DNA of 64,000 nucleotides from NCBI RefSeq assembly GCF_000155615.1, contig NZ_DS989915.1, positions 3,031,038 to 3,095,037 of the forward strand, read 5' to 3'. The notes beneath the pieces were generated by a model. The model was not told the DNA's origin. It was given only the letters and a program-made list of their open reading frames with translations, and did no database searches. Below, one piece after another: positions 8,275-15,301 of this stretch. The DNA comes from Alcanivorax sp. DG881 (GTDB lineage Bacteria > Pseudomonadota > Gammaproteobacteria > Pseudomonadales > Alcanivoracaceae). Within the stretch, counting starts at the first letter, position 1. Every line of letters starts with the position of its first letter. A program made the position numbers and the translations under genes.

Positions 8275-10281
8275 TTACCAATGGATCCCTTTGAACAACC
8301 GCGAGAAAGCGGCCTGTTCGCGGCGGATCTTCTTCGGCGTGCCTTCCTTGCCTCCCAGGGCGGCAGAGGAATCCGAGAACAGCTTGTAGCCCGTATTCAT
8401 GATGGTCTCGGTGACCCGGGGGGTGATGAAGTGCATCACCTGCCCCATGACGCCCAGGTTGGTGGCGATGCGTTTTGGCTGGCGCACAATGGCGTCGCAG
8501 ATCATGTCCGCTGCCTGGGTGGGGCTGATGGTCGGCACGTGGTTGTAGATCTTGGTGGGCGCGATCATCGGTGTGCGCACCAGCGGCATGTTGATAGTGG
8601 TAAAGCGGATTCCCTCGTGGGCCAGCTCGCTGGAAGCGCAGCGGGTGAAAGCATCCAGTGCCGCTTTGGATGCCACATAGGCGGAAAAGCGGGGCGCATT
8701 GGTGAGCACGCCAATGCTGGAAATGTTGATCACATGGCCGCTGCCATTCTCGATCATGCTGGGCATCAACTGCATGATCAGTCGCAGGGCGCCGAAGTAA
8801 TTGAGCTGCATGGTGCGTTCGTAATCGTGGAAACGGTCAAACGCATGGACCACGGAACGGCGAATGGAGCGCCCGGCGTTGTTCACCAGAATATCCACAT
8901 GGCCATGATCGGCGAGGACCTGCTGGATTAAATTGTCCACGTCGGTCAGATCGGAGACATCACAGCTGTAGGCCTGTGCGGTACCGCCCAGCTGGTCAAT
9001 CTCATGCAGGGTTTCTTCCAGTTTTTCGGCGGTACGGGCGATCACCAGGACGGTGGCGCCGGCGCGAGCCAGCTTCAGCGCGCTGGCCTTGCCGATACCG
9101 GAGGTGGCACCGGTGACCATGACGACCTTGCCTTCCACCCGTTCGGGCAGGGTGGGTAGCGGTTGCAGTTCATCCTTGCGCTCGCCGCGGTCCGGGTCCA
9201 GATGGTTTTCCCAGAAATCCCACAGTTGCTGGATATAGCTTTCCAGCCCCGGTGCCGCGATGCCGGTGCCTTCCAGGGCCGCTTTGGCGCGGCTGTTGTC
9301 ATACTCGGTGGGGAAGGTGAGGAACTTCATGGCCGAGGGCGGGATGTCCAGGTTGTCCAGTGCGGCATTGAGCAGCAGGTTGGGGGTCAGGGCGCTGACG
9401 CCCTTGCGCACGAAACCGGGGACCACATCGAACAGGCGGTTTTCCAGCTTCAAGGCCATGCGCGGCGCCTGGGCGGCGCCGGCGACGATGTCCATGATCT
9501 CCCCAAGGCTGTAGCTGCGGTCCGCAGTGAGGTGGAAGCATTGGCCGTCGTGGTCAGGCTGGTGAGCAATGTGGTCCAGGGCGTCCGCCACGAAATCCAC
9601 CGGCACCACGTTGAAGTGCCCGCCTTCCACGCCGATCAGGGGGATCCAGTTGGGCAGCACGTCTTTCAGTTTCTGGATGAATTTGAACAGGTAATAGGGG
9701 CCGTCCACCTTGTCCATGGCGCCGGTTTCGGAGTGACCGACGACCATGGCCGGGCGGTAGATGCGCCAGGGGATTTTGCTTTCCTGGCGTACCAGTGCTT
9801 CGGATTCGTGCTTGGTCAGCAGGTAGGCGTCATCCAGCCCGGTGGCTTCCTCGAACATGTCTTCGGTAAAGGTGCCGTCGTAAAGGCCGGCGGCCGCGAT
9901 GGAGGAGACATGATGAAAACGGCCGGCTTGAATTTTTTCAGCCAGTTTCAGCGTTTGCCGCGTGCCTTCGATGTTGGTGTAGCGCTGGGTGTTTTCATCG
10001 GCGGTCAGGTCATAAATGGCGGCCAGATGGAAAAAGTGATCGATCTGTCCGTTCAGATCATCCTGGTCACGCTTGCTCACGCCCAGCAGTTTTTCGTTGA
10101 TGTCGCCATGAATGGCGACCAGCCGGTCGGCATCCACACCAAGCCGATTGCGCAGGGCATCCAGCTTGTACTCGGAGCCGCAGCGGACCAGGGCAAAAAC
10201 GCGGGTATCGTCGCGTTTCAGCAGACGGCCAACCAGAAAACGGCCGATAAACCCGGTGGCACCGGTAACGAAATAGTTCAT
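8275..10281 (-). CDS. Fatty acyl-CoA reductase, two-domain fatty-alcohol-forming type
   Basis: 668 residues, two fused Rossmann domains. The N-terminal extended SDR/male-sterility-like domain has TGATGFIG at 6-13 and a YxxxK pair at Tyr153 and Lys157. The C-terminal classical SDR domain starts near residue 385 with VTGATSGIG and has catalytic YVASK. From memory, layout, length and many stretches (IEGTRQTLK-type, SRSIRRSV-type, PLVRTPMIAPTKIY, a terminal IHW) match Marinobacter Maqu_2507, which reduces acyl-CoA or acyl-ACP to fatty alcohol with NADPH, the first step of wax ester formation. Start ATG 10281 has AAGGGG upstream. It is divergent from a TetR regulator and probably controlled by it. 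Confidence 0.93.
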   Translation of the reverse strand: MNYFVTGATGFIGRFLVGRLLKRDDTRVFALVRCGSEYKLDALRNRLGVDADRLVAIHGDINEKLLGVSKRDQDDLNGQIDHFFHLAAIYDLTADENTQRYTNIEGTRQTLKLAEKIQAGRFHHVSSIAAAGLYDGTFTEDMFEEATGLDDAYLLTKHESEALVRQESKIPWRIYRPAMVVGHSETGAMDKVDGPYYLFKFIQKLKDVLPNWIPLIGVEGGHFNVVPVDFVADALDHIAHQPDHDGQCFHLTADRSYSLGEIMDIVAGAAQAPRMALKLENRLFDVVPGFVRKGVSALTPNLLLNAALDNLDIPPSAMKFLTFPTEYDNSRAKAALEGTGIAAPGLESYIQQLWDFWENHLDPDRGERKDELQPLPTLPERVEGKVVMVTGATSGIGKASALKLARAGATVLVIARTAEKLEETLHEIDQLGGTAQAYSCDVSDLTDVDNLIQQVLADHGHVDILVNNAGRSIRRSVVHAFDRFHDYERTMQLNYFGALRLIMQLMPSMIENGSGHVINISSIGVLTNAPRFSAYVASKAALDAFTRCASSELAHEGIRFTTINMPLVRTPMIAPTKIYNHVPTISPTQAADMICDAIVRQPKRIATNLGVMGQVMHFITPRVTETIMNTGYKLFSDSSAALGGKEGTPKKIRREQAAFSRLFKGIHW

Positions 10282-10490
10282 TGCTTTCCCCTTGTGCTTC
10301 CTTGCTGCCTGCTCGGGCAGGCAGGTTATGTTGTAGCGCTGTCTGATCATGCGCCGTGATCAGGCCGTGTGCCAAATCTTCGGCCTTACATCTGTAAGGT
10401 GAATTCTCTTCCAGCTAACAAGTGTTTGTCAAAGATTGTTTTGTAACCGCCGTGCTGTTGCGCAGGTGCTGCCGTTTATGGGAATATTTA

Positions 10491-10506
10491 ACTAACATTC
10501 GTTAGT
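10491..10506. promoter_or_regulatory. Palindromic operator between acyl-CoA reductase and TetR genes
   Basis: ACTAAC and GTTAGT are perfect arms around a 4-nt centre (ATTC). The site ends 9 bp before the TetR start codon, a typical place for autorepression. The same divergent region carries the reductase promoter, so one bound dimer could affect both genes. Confidence 0.65.
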
Positions 10507-10515
10507 GATACTGTT

Positions 10516-11148
10516 ATGGCTGAAACAGCGCGGCAGCGCCAGAAACGGCAAACCCGGGAGCGGATTCTGGAATCCGCCCGAAATTTGATGGCGGGCGGGC
10601 GGGGCCTGGACAGCCTGGGGCTGCGTGAAGTGGCCCGGGAATCCAGTCTGGCTGCCACCTCCCTGTATAACCATTTTCCGGATATGGAAGCGCTGGGGCT
10701 GGCGCTGATCGACTCCTGCTGTTTTCGGCTGCGCTCTGCCATGGAATACGAGCGGCGCAGCATGATCGAGATCGGTGCGGCCCAGGCAGTGCAGGAGCTG
10801 GTCGGACGGTTTTCCCGTTACATTGCGGAGAACGGCAATGATTTTCGCCTGCTGGTGCAGCAGCGTCTGGGCAGCCATGATCGCTACCGGTTGAGAATTC
10901 AGCGCGAATTACAGTTGCTGGTGGACGAGCTGGCCGAAGACGTGCGCCAGGCGGTGGCCAGCCAGGGGCGTGCCCAGGTGCCAGCGGAACAGGAAGCGCA
11001 AGCGGCCATCGCGATCATGTTCGGCGCCGGCATTTCCATGCTCGACAGCAGCCCTGCTGCGCGCCGTGTGCTGGCCGATCATGCCTGCCTGCAGCTGGAA
11101 ATGATGGCATTGGGCGGCAGGCAGATGGCCGTAGGTAATCGGCTATGA
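10516..11148 (+). CDS. TetR-family regulator, FabR-like
   Basis: 210 residues. The N-terminal helix-turn-helix covers about residues 10-56 (LREVARESSLAATSLYNHF). Spacing and the following stretch (DMEALGLALIDSCCFRLR) resemble FabR, the repressor of unsaturated fatty acid synthesis that senses acyl-CoA/acyl-ACP. Length also fits FabR (210-215). It is transcribed away from the fatty acyl-CoA reductase gene, and a perfect palindrome lies between the two starts. The simplest reading is a repressor of itself and of the reductase, responding to fatty acyl thioesters. The ligand is inference; the family assignment is firm. Confidence 0.85.
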   Translation: MAETARQRQKRQTRERILESARNLMAGGRGLDSLGLREVARESSLAATSLYNHFPDMEALGLALIDSCCFRLRSAMEYERRSMIEIGAAQAVQELVGRFSRYIAENGNDFRLLVQQRLGSHDRYRLRIQRELQLLVDELAEDVRQAVASQGRAQVPAEQEAQAAIAIMFGAGISMLDSSPAARRVLADHACLQLEMMALGGRQMAVGNRL

Positions 11149-11215
11149 AATGGCGGTTTGTGACGTGATTCGTGGGTTTATGCCGCAAAATGCACTAAAA
11201 AGGGTCGCGAACTCA

Positions 11216-11239
11216 GCAACGTTAATACCGCAACGTTGC
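11216..11239. promoter_or_regulatory. Inverted repeat upstream of a small zinc-ribbon-like gene
   Basis: GCAACGTT at 11216-11223 and AACGTTGC at 11232-11239 form a perfect 8-bp inverted repeat with an 8-nt centre. It ends 24 bp before the next start codon, just ahead of the AGGAGG ribosome binding site. It could be an operator or a 5' mRNA hairpin. Confidence 0.35.
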
Positions 11240-11263
11240 CGCCGATTGCCACAGGAGGTGGCG

Positions 11264-11593
11264 ATGTCTTTCGATCCCAAGGACCCATACGACGCCGCTG
11301 CGCTGTATGACATGTGGCTCAATTGCAGCCGTTGTCCTGCCACCTTTGATTTTGAACCCGGTGGTGAGGTGAATCTGGATTATTACCACCGCATCGGTCA
11401 GCAGGCCCGGCTTGATAAGTGGGCGGTGCTGCCGGCCCGCAATCACGGTGATGAACTGGTGTTCAACGTGCTTTGCCCTGACTGTGCCCGGCGCTTTGGG
11501 GTAGATGGCTGCGACGGCCGCATGGAATTGGCGGCACCGGTGATCGACCAGATCTGCCAGGCCATGCGTGACGCGTCCGAACAAGCGGCCTGA
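11264..11593 (+). CDS. Conserved hypothetical protein with two CxxC pairs
   Basis: 109 residues. CSRCPA near residue 21 and CPDCARRFG near 77 form two CxxC pairs that could bind one zinc, as in a split zinc ribbon. The rest is acidic and without membrane segments, so it is probably a small cytoplasmic protein. The start is fixed by AGGAGG 5 nt upstream of ATG 11264. Family not recognised. Its neighbours (TetR regulator, nitroreductase) give no clear clue. Confidence 0.8.
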   Translation: MSFDPKDPYDAAALYDMWLNCSRCPATFDFEPGGEVNLDYYHRIGQQARLDKWAVLPARNHGDELVFNVLCPDCARRFGVDGCDGRMELAAPVIDQICQAMRDASEQAA

Positions 11594-11661
11594 TCGCTAC
11601 GGTCATCGTGTCTGTCCTCTTGCCCCGGTAGACTCGGAGCGAGTTTTGACAGGAGCCCCTG

Positions 11662-12345
11662 ATGACCGCCCACGATATTTCCCTGGCTGATGCCATGATC
11701 CAGCGCCGCTCGGTACGCGGCTTTACCGACAAGCCGGTGCCCAAAGAGGTGTTGGACGCGGTATTCTCACTCGCCCAGCGCTCTCCCTCCAACTGCAATA
11801 TCCAGCCCTGGAAAGTGTGGGTGGCGTCCGGTGCCGTGCGCGATGCGCTGCGCGAGCGCATGGTGGAGAAGGTGACCCAGGGCGTCCCTTTTGCTCCGGA
11901 TTACGACAGCCTGCCCCGGTTCGAGGGGGTGTACCGCGAGCGCCAGGTGGATTGCGCCATGGCGCTGTACGGCAGCATGGGCATTGCCCGCGAAGACCGC
12001 CCTGGTCGCCAGCGTGCAGAGCTGCGTAATTTCGAGTTGTTTGATGCACCCCATGTGGCGTTTATCGGCATGGAGCGGGATTTCGGTGTCACCGTGGGCC
12101 TGGATGTGGGCATGTATGTACAGTCATTGCTGCTGTCCATGAGTGCCTATGGGTTGGGCGCCTGCGCCCAGGGCAGCATGCGTTATTATCCCGACGATGT
12201 GCGGGAAATGCTGGGAATTCCGTCCAGCACGGCCATCGTGTTGGGGATCAGCTTTGGGTACGAGGACCCGGATGTCGCGGCGAACAAGGCCCGCGTGGAT
12301 CGGGTGCCTGTCTCCGATTCAGTGCAGTTTTGCGATAGCGTGTAG
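11662..12345 (+). CDS. Nitroreductase-family FMN oxidoreductase
   Basis: 227 residues. The FMN-binding signature RRSVRGFTDKPVP at about 14-26 and SPSNCNIQPW at about 42-51 are classic for nitroreductases, as is the C-terminal MSAYGLGACAQGSM/GIPSSTAIVLGISFGYED segment. Members are homodimers that use NAD(P)H to reduce nitro compounds, quinones or other electrophiles. The natural substrate cannot be told. An AGGAG ribosome binding site lies just upstream. It is probably its own transcript or shared with the upstream small gene (68 bp gap). Confidence 0.9.
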   Translation: MTAHDISLADAMIQRRSVRGFTDKPVPKEVLDAVFSLAQRSPSNCNIQPWKVWVASGAVRDALRERMVEKVTQGVPFAPDYDSLPRFEGVYRERQVDCAMALYGSMGIAREDRPGRQRAELRNFELFDAPHVAFIGMERDFGVTVGLDVGMYVQSLLLSMSAYGLGACAQGSMRYYPDDVREMLGIPSSTAIVLGISFGYEDPDVAANKARVDRVPVSDSVQFCDSV

Positions 12346-12398
12346 CCGCCGGGTCCACGCGCTGAAGGCAGGGAGGGCCGGCAGTCGCAGCGCGATTG

Positions 12399-12407
12399 TG
12401 CTACAAT
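12399..12407 (+). promoter_or_regulatory. Extended -10 promoter element
   Basis: TGCTACAAT, an extended -10 motif (TGn followed by TACAAT), 28 bp before the start codon of the monooxygenase-like gene. No clear -35 is visible, which is usual for extended -10 promoters. Confidence 0.5.
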
Positions 12408-12435
12408 GCTCGTTTTCCCAGCGTAGTGACCCTCA

Positions 12436-12798
12436 ATGATCATAGTGAAAGGCTCCTTCCCCGTGAAAGAAGACGAACAGCCCCATGCGTTGGAGCTGGT
12501 GCAGGCGCTTGCCAGTGCGTCGCGGGGGGAGCGAGGGTGTCTGGCCTACGAGGTCTATCTGCAGGCGGATGCGCCCAGGGTAATCATGGTGTGGCAGCAG
12601 TGGTCGAACCTGGATGCGCTGGAAATCCATTTTGGCTCTGAACATGTGGACGCCTTTCTCGATGCCATTCCCGACATGATCGATGGCGATGTCACCTCGG
12701 CTCGCTTTGATGTGTCCAGCATGGATGGCGATCCCATTGTCGAGGATGTCAGCGAGATCGCCCCTGTGGTGCTGGCGGATAACATCATTCTGCATTGA
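12436..12798 (+). CDS. ABM-domain (YgiN-like) putative monooxygenase
   Basis: 120 residues. It has the ferredoxin-like antibiotic biosynthesis monooxygenase pattern: strand MIIVKGSFPVK, helix with HALELVQAL, then RGERGCLAYEVYLQADAP and VIMVWQQWSNLDALEIHF, with His near 85. YgiN-type relatives act on quinols or serve as small stress-related oxygenases without cofactor. The C-terminal ~30 residues (SSMDGDPIVEDVSEIAPVVL) are longer than in minimal members. It is a single gene, with a likely promoter directly upstream. Confidence 0.8.
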   Translation: MIIVKGSFPVKEDEQPHALELVQALASASRGERGCLAYEVYLQADAPRVIMVWQQWSNLDALEIHFGSEHVDAFLDAIPDMIDGDVTSARFDVSSMDGDPIVEDVSEIAPVVLADNIILH

Positions 12799-12984
12799 TG
12801 CCCCGGACGAGCCGTTCCGTGCCCGTCTATTGATTCTTCTTCGCTGATTTTTGCCATGCCGCCGTTTCCGGTCGGTGTTGTGTCGTGGTTGGCCAGTGTC
12901 TCCCGTCGTGCTCTGCGTTACTCTGTCTGGCTCAGGCAAGGTCCGGCTTTCGCTGTGCCTTGGCAAGGTTGTGCAGGAGTGCCC

Positions 12985-13914
12985 ATGAAAACCCGTATCG
13001 ACTCTGTCGAAGACATTATTCGCAGCTTCTCCGAGCAGGGCTACATTTGCAGCGAGCGTATTGCGCTGGCGGTGTACCTGGCGGCGCAGTTACACAAGCC
13101 GGTGCTGGTGGAAGGCCCGCCGGGAGTGGGCAAAACCGAGCTGGCAAAAGCGGCCGCCGCCTTTCTGGAGGCGCCGCTGATCCGCTTGCAGTGCTATGAA
13201 GGGCTGGATGAAAGCCGGGCGCTATACGAATGGAAGTACGGCAAGCAGTTGCTGTATACGCAACTGCTGCGCGACAAGCTCGGTGGCATGCTGGCCGATA
13301 CGGATAGCCTGGAAGCCAGCATGGATCGCCTGGGCGACCTGGGTGAGGCTTTCTACAGTGAAACTTTCCTGGAGCCGCGCCCCCTGTTGCATGCGCTACG
13401 CAGTGAGGAACCTGCGGTACTGTTGATCGATGAGATCGACAAGGCTGACCAGGAGTTCGAGGCGTTTCTGCTGGAGTTATTGTCGGATTTCCAGATTTCC
13501 ATTCCCGAGTTGGGCACCGTCAAGGCGCGCCATCAGCCTCTGGTGTTGTTGACCAGTAACGACCAGCGTGAGTTGTCCGATGCGCTCAAGCGCCGCTGTT
13601 TGCACCTGTATATTCCCTATCCCGAAGCCGAGCTGGAAGTACAGATCGTGGCGGCGCGAGTGCCGGATCTGGATGCCCGATTGCGTGAGCAGTTGGTGGC
13701 GTTTATCCAGTACCTGCGCGAGCAGGACATGAAAAAATTGCCGGCCATTTCCGAAACCCTGGACTGGGCCCGGGCTCTGGTGTTGTTGCATGCGGATTCG
13801 CTGGAGCAGGAGCAGGTAGCGGATACGCTCAATCTGGTTTTGAAGACCGAGCAGGACGTGACTTTGGCGCGGGAATTGTTGCCTGCCTGGTTGCGCAAAC
13901 TGGGCAAACGCTGA
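12985..13914 (+). CDS. MoxR/CoxD-like AAA+ ATPase
   Basis: 309 residues. Walker A GPPGVGKTE at about 46-54, Walker B LLIDEIDKAD at about 147-156, sensor LLTSND near 194, and a C-terminal lid ending in LLPAWLRKLGKR. This is the MoxR branch of AAA+ ATPases, which work as chaperones with a partner VWA protein to mature metal enzymes or complexes. The start is ATG 12985 with CAGGAG upstream; longer in-frame readings begin in non-coding-like sequence. It overlaps the VWA gene by 1 nt (TGATG), so the two are translationally coupled. Confidence 0.92.
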   Translation: MKTRIDSVEDIIRSFSEQGYICSERIALAVYLAAQLHKPVLVEGPPGVGKTELAKAAAAFLEAPLIRLQCYEGLDESRALYEWKYGKQLLYTQLLRDKLGGMLADTDSLEASMDRLGDLGEAFYSETFLEPRPLLHALRSEEPAVLLIDEIDKADQEFEAFLLELLSDFQISIPELGTVKARHQPLVLLTSNDQRELSDALKRRCLHLYIPYPEAELEVQIVAARVPDLDARLREQLVAFIQYLREQDMKKLPAISETLDWARALVLLHADSLEQEQVADTLNLVLKTEQDVTLARELLPAWLRKLGKR

Positions 13915-15275
13915 TGCCGGTCCGTCGCCTTTCAGAATTTGTGCAGGCGCTGCGGGGGGCGGGCTTGCGGATATCGCCGGATGAGGCCACCCAAGGCATG
14001 GATGCGGCGGCGCTGGTGGGCTATCAAGGGCGGCAACGTTTCCATGATGCGTTGGCGATGACGCTGGTGAAGCGCGAAGACGATCGCCCTGCGTTTGAGG
14101 AAACCTTCGCGCGTTTCTTTGCGGTGACGTCCGGCGTGGCGTCGGCCGCACCGCAAGACAGCGCCATGCCGGCTCCTGTAGGGGATGCGGGCGAGGGGGA
14201 TGAGGGGCTGGCGGGGGACGGCGTAGAGAGCGATGCTGCCGATCTGACGACACAAACCCCTGCCGAGCTGGACCAGCGGCTGGCCGAGGCCGCGGCACAA
14301 ATGGATTTTACCCAGATGGAGGTGATTACCCAGCAGGGCCTGTACACCCGTCGTTTGCTGATGAACATGGGCATGGGCGCGGTGGATGATCGCATTCTGC
14401 AGCTGGACCAGGGCGATGCGCCCGGCCAGGCGCGGGCAGAGATGTTGCGCCAGTGGCGGCGAGAGGTGCGCGAACAGGCTGCCGGCCATGTGCGTCGCCA
14501 GTTTCTGCTGCACGGTGCCGGCAAGGGCCGGGCGTTGCGGGAACAGACCATGCGTGCTGTGCCGTTCCGCCATTTGCGTGAATTCCAGGAAGTGAAAACC
14601 CTGGTGCGTCGCATGGCTCGGCGCCTGGCCAGCCTCCACCAGCGGCGCATGAAAAAAAGTCGTCGCGGCATGCTGGATGCCCGGCGGACCCTGGTGGCCA
14701 GTATTCGTCACGACGGGGTTCCCGCCCGATTGCACTGGCGCCAGCGGCCCGTGCAGAAAAGCCGGGTGATGGTGATTTGTGATGTTTCCAGTTCGGTGAG
14801 TGATGCCGCCCGTTTCCTGCTCCAGTTTCTCTACGCCATGAACGATGTGCTGCCACGGGTGCGCAGCTTTGCGTTCGCATCGCGGTTTGATGAAATCAGC
14901 GAGGATTTTCAGCGCTACAGTCCTGACGTGGCGGTGGGGCGGGTGCTGGATCGGCTTTCCGGTAGTGGTACCGATTACGGCGAAATGTTTGCGGATTTCT
15001 GGCGCCGTTGCGAGCGGGAGCTGGATAGCCACACCACGGTTATCATTCTCGGCGATGCCCGCAACAACTATCTCCCGGAAGGCGCGGAGGTGTTGCAGCA
15101 GATTCGTCGGCGGGTAAAGCAGGTCTGGTGGCTGAACCCGGAAGCCCGCTCTCGCTGGAACAGTGGCGATGCGGTGATGGATCGTTATCTGCCCCATTGC
15201 CGGCTGGCCCGCCAGTGCGCCTCGCTGGATAATCTTGAGCGAATTGTGGATTCGTTGCTCAAGGGACTGAACTAG
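13914..15275 (+). CDS. CoxE-like VWA-domain protein, partner of the MoxR ATPase
   Basis: 453 residues. The N-terminal half is helical and Arg-rich. The C-terminal half is a VWA domain: MIDAS-like VICDVSSSVSD at about residue 287, SGSGTDYGEMF near 351 and VIILGDARNN near 379. This is the CoxE family (COG3552), encoded next to CoxD-like ATPases for CO dehydrogenase maturation and also in many genomes without CO dehydrogenase. No carbon monoxide dehydrogenase genes are present here, so the client is unknown. A tandem GGGATTAG direct repeat follows the stop. Confidence 0.9.
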   Translation: MPVRRLSEFVQALRGAGLRISPDEATQGMDAAALVGYQGRQRFHDALAMTLVKREDDRPAFEETFARFFAVTSGVASAAPQDSAMPAPVGDAGEGDEGLAGDGVESDAADLTTQTPAELDQRLAEAAAQMDFTQMEVITQQGLYTRRLLMNMGMGAVDDRILQLDQGDAPGQARAEMLRQWRREVREQAAGHVRRQFLLHGAGKGRALREQTMRAVPFRHLREFQEVKTLVRRMARRLASLHQRRMKKSRRGMLDARRTLVASIRHDGVPARLHWRQRPVQKSRVMVICDVSSSVSDAARFLLQFLYAMNDVLPRVRSFAFASRFDEISEDFQRYSPDVAVGRVLDRLSGSGTDYGEMFADFWRRCERELDSHTTVIILGDARNNYLPEGAEVLQQIRRRVKQVWWLNPEARSRWNSGDAVMDRYLPHCRLARQCASLDNLERIVDSLLKGLN

Positions 15276-15301
15276 GCGTTATCCAGGGATTAGTCCGGGG
15301 A

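Noticed and set aside
9163..10359. 398-codon open frame on the plus strand
   Set aside because: Antisense to the fatty acyl-CoA reductase, low complexity, no ribosome binding site.
13932..15197. 421-codon open frame on the minus strand
   Set aside because: Shadow of the VWA-domain gene, His/Arg/Gln-rich with no motif.
15276..15301. Tandem GGGATTAG repeat as another heptad element
   Set aside because: The repeat period is about 12 bp, not 7, and there is no inverted arm. The gap is only 26 bp.
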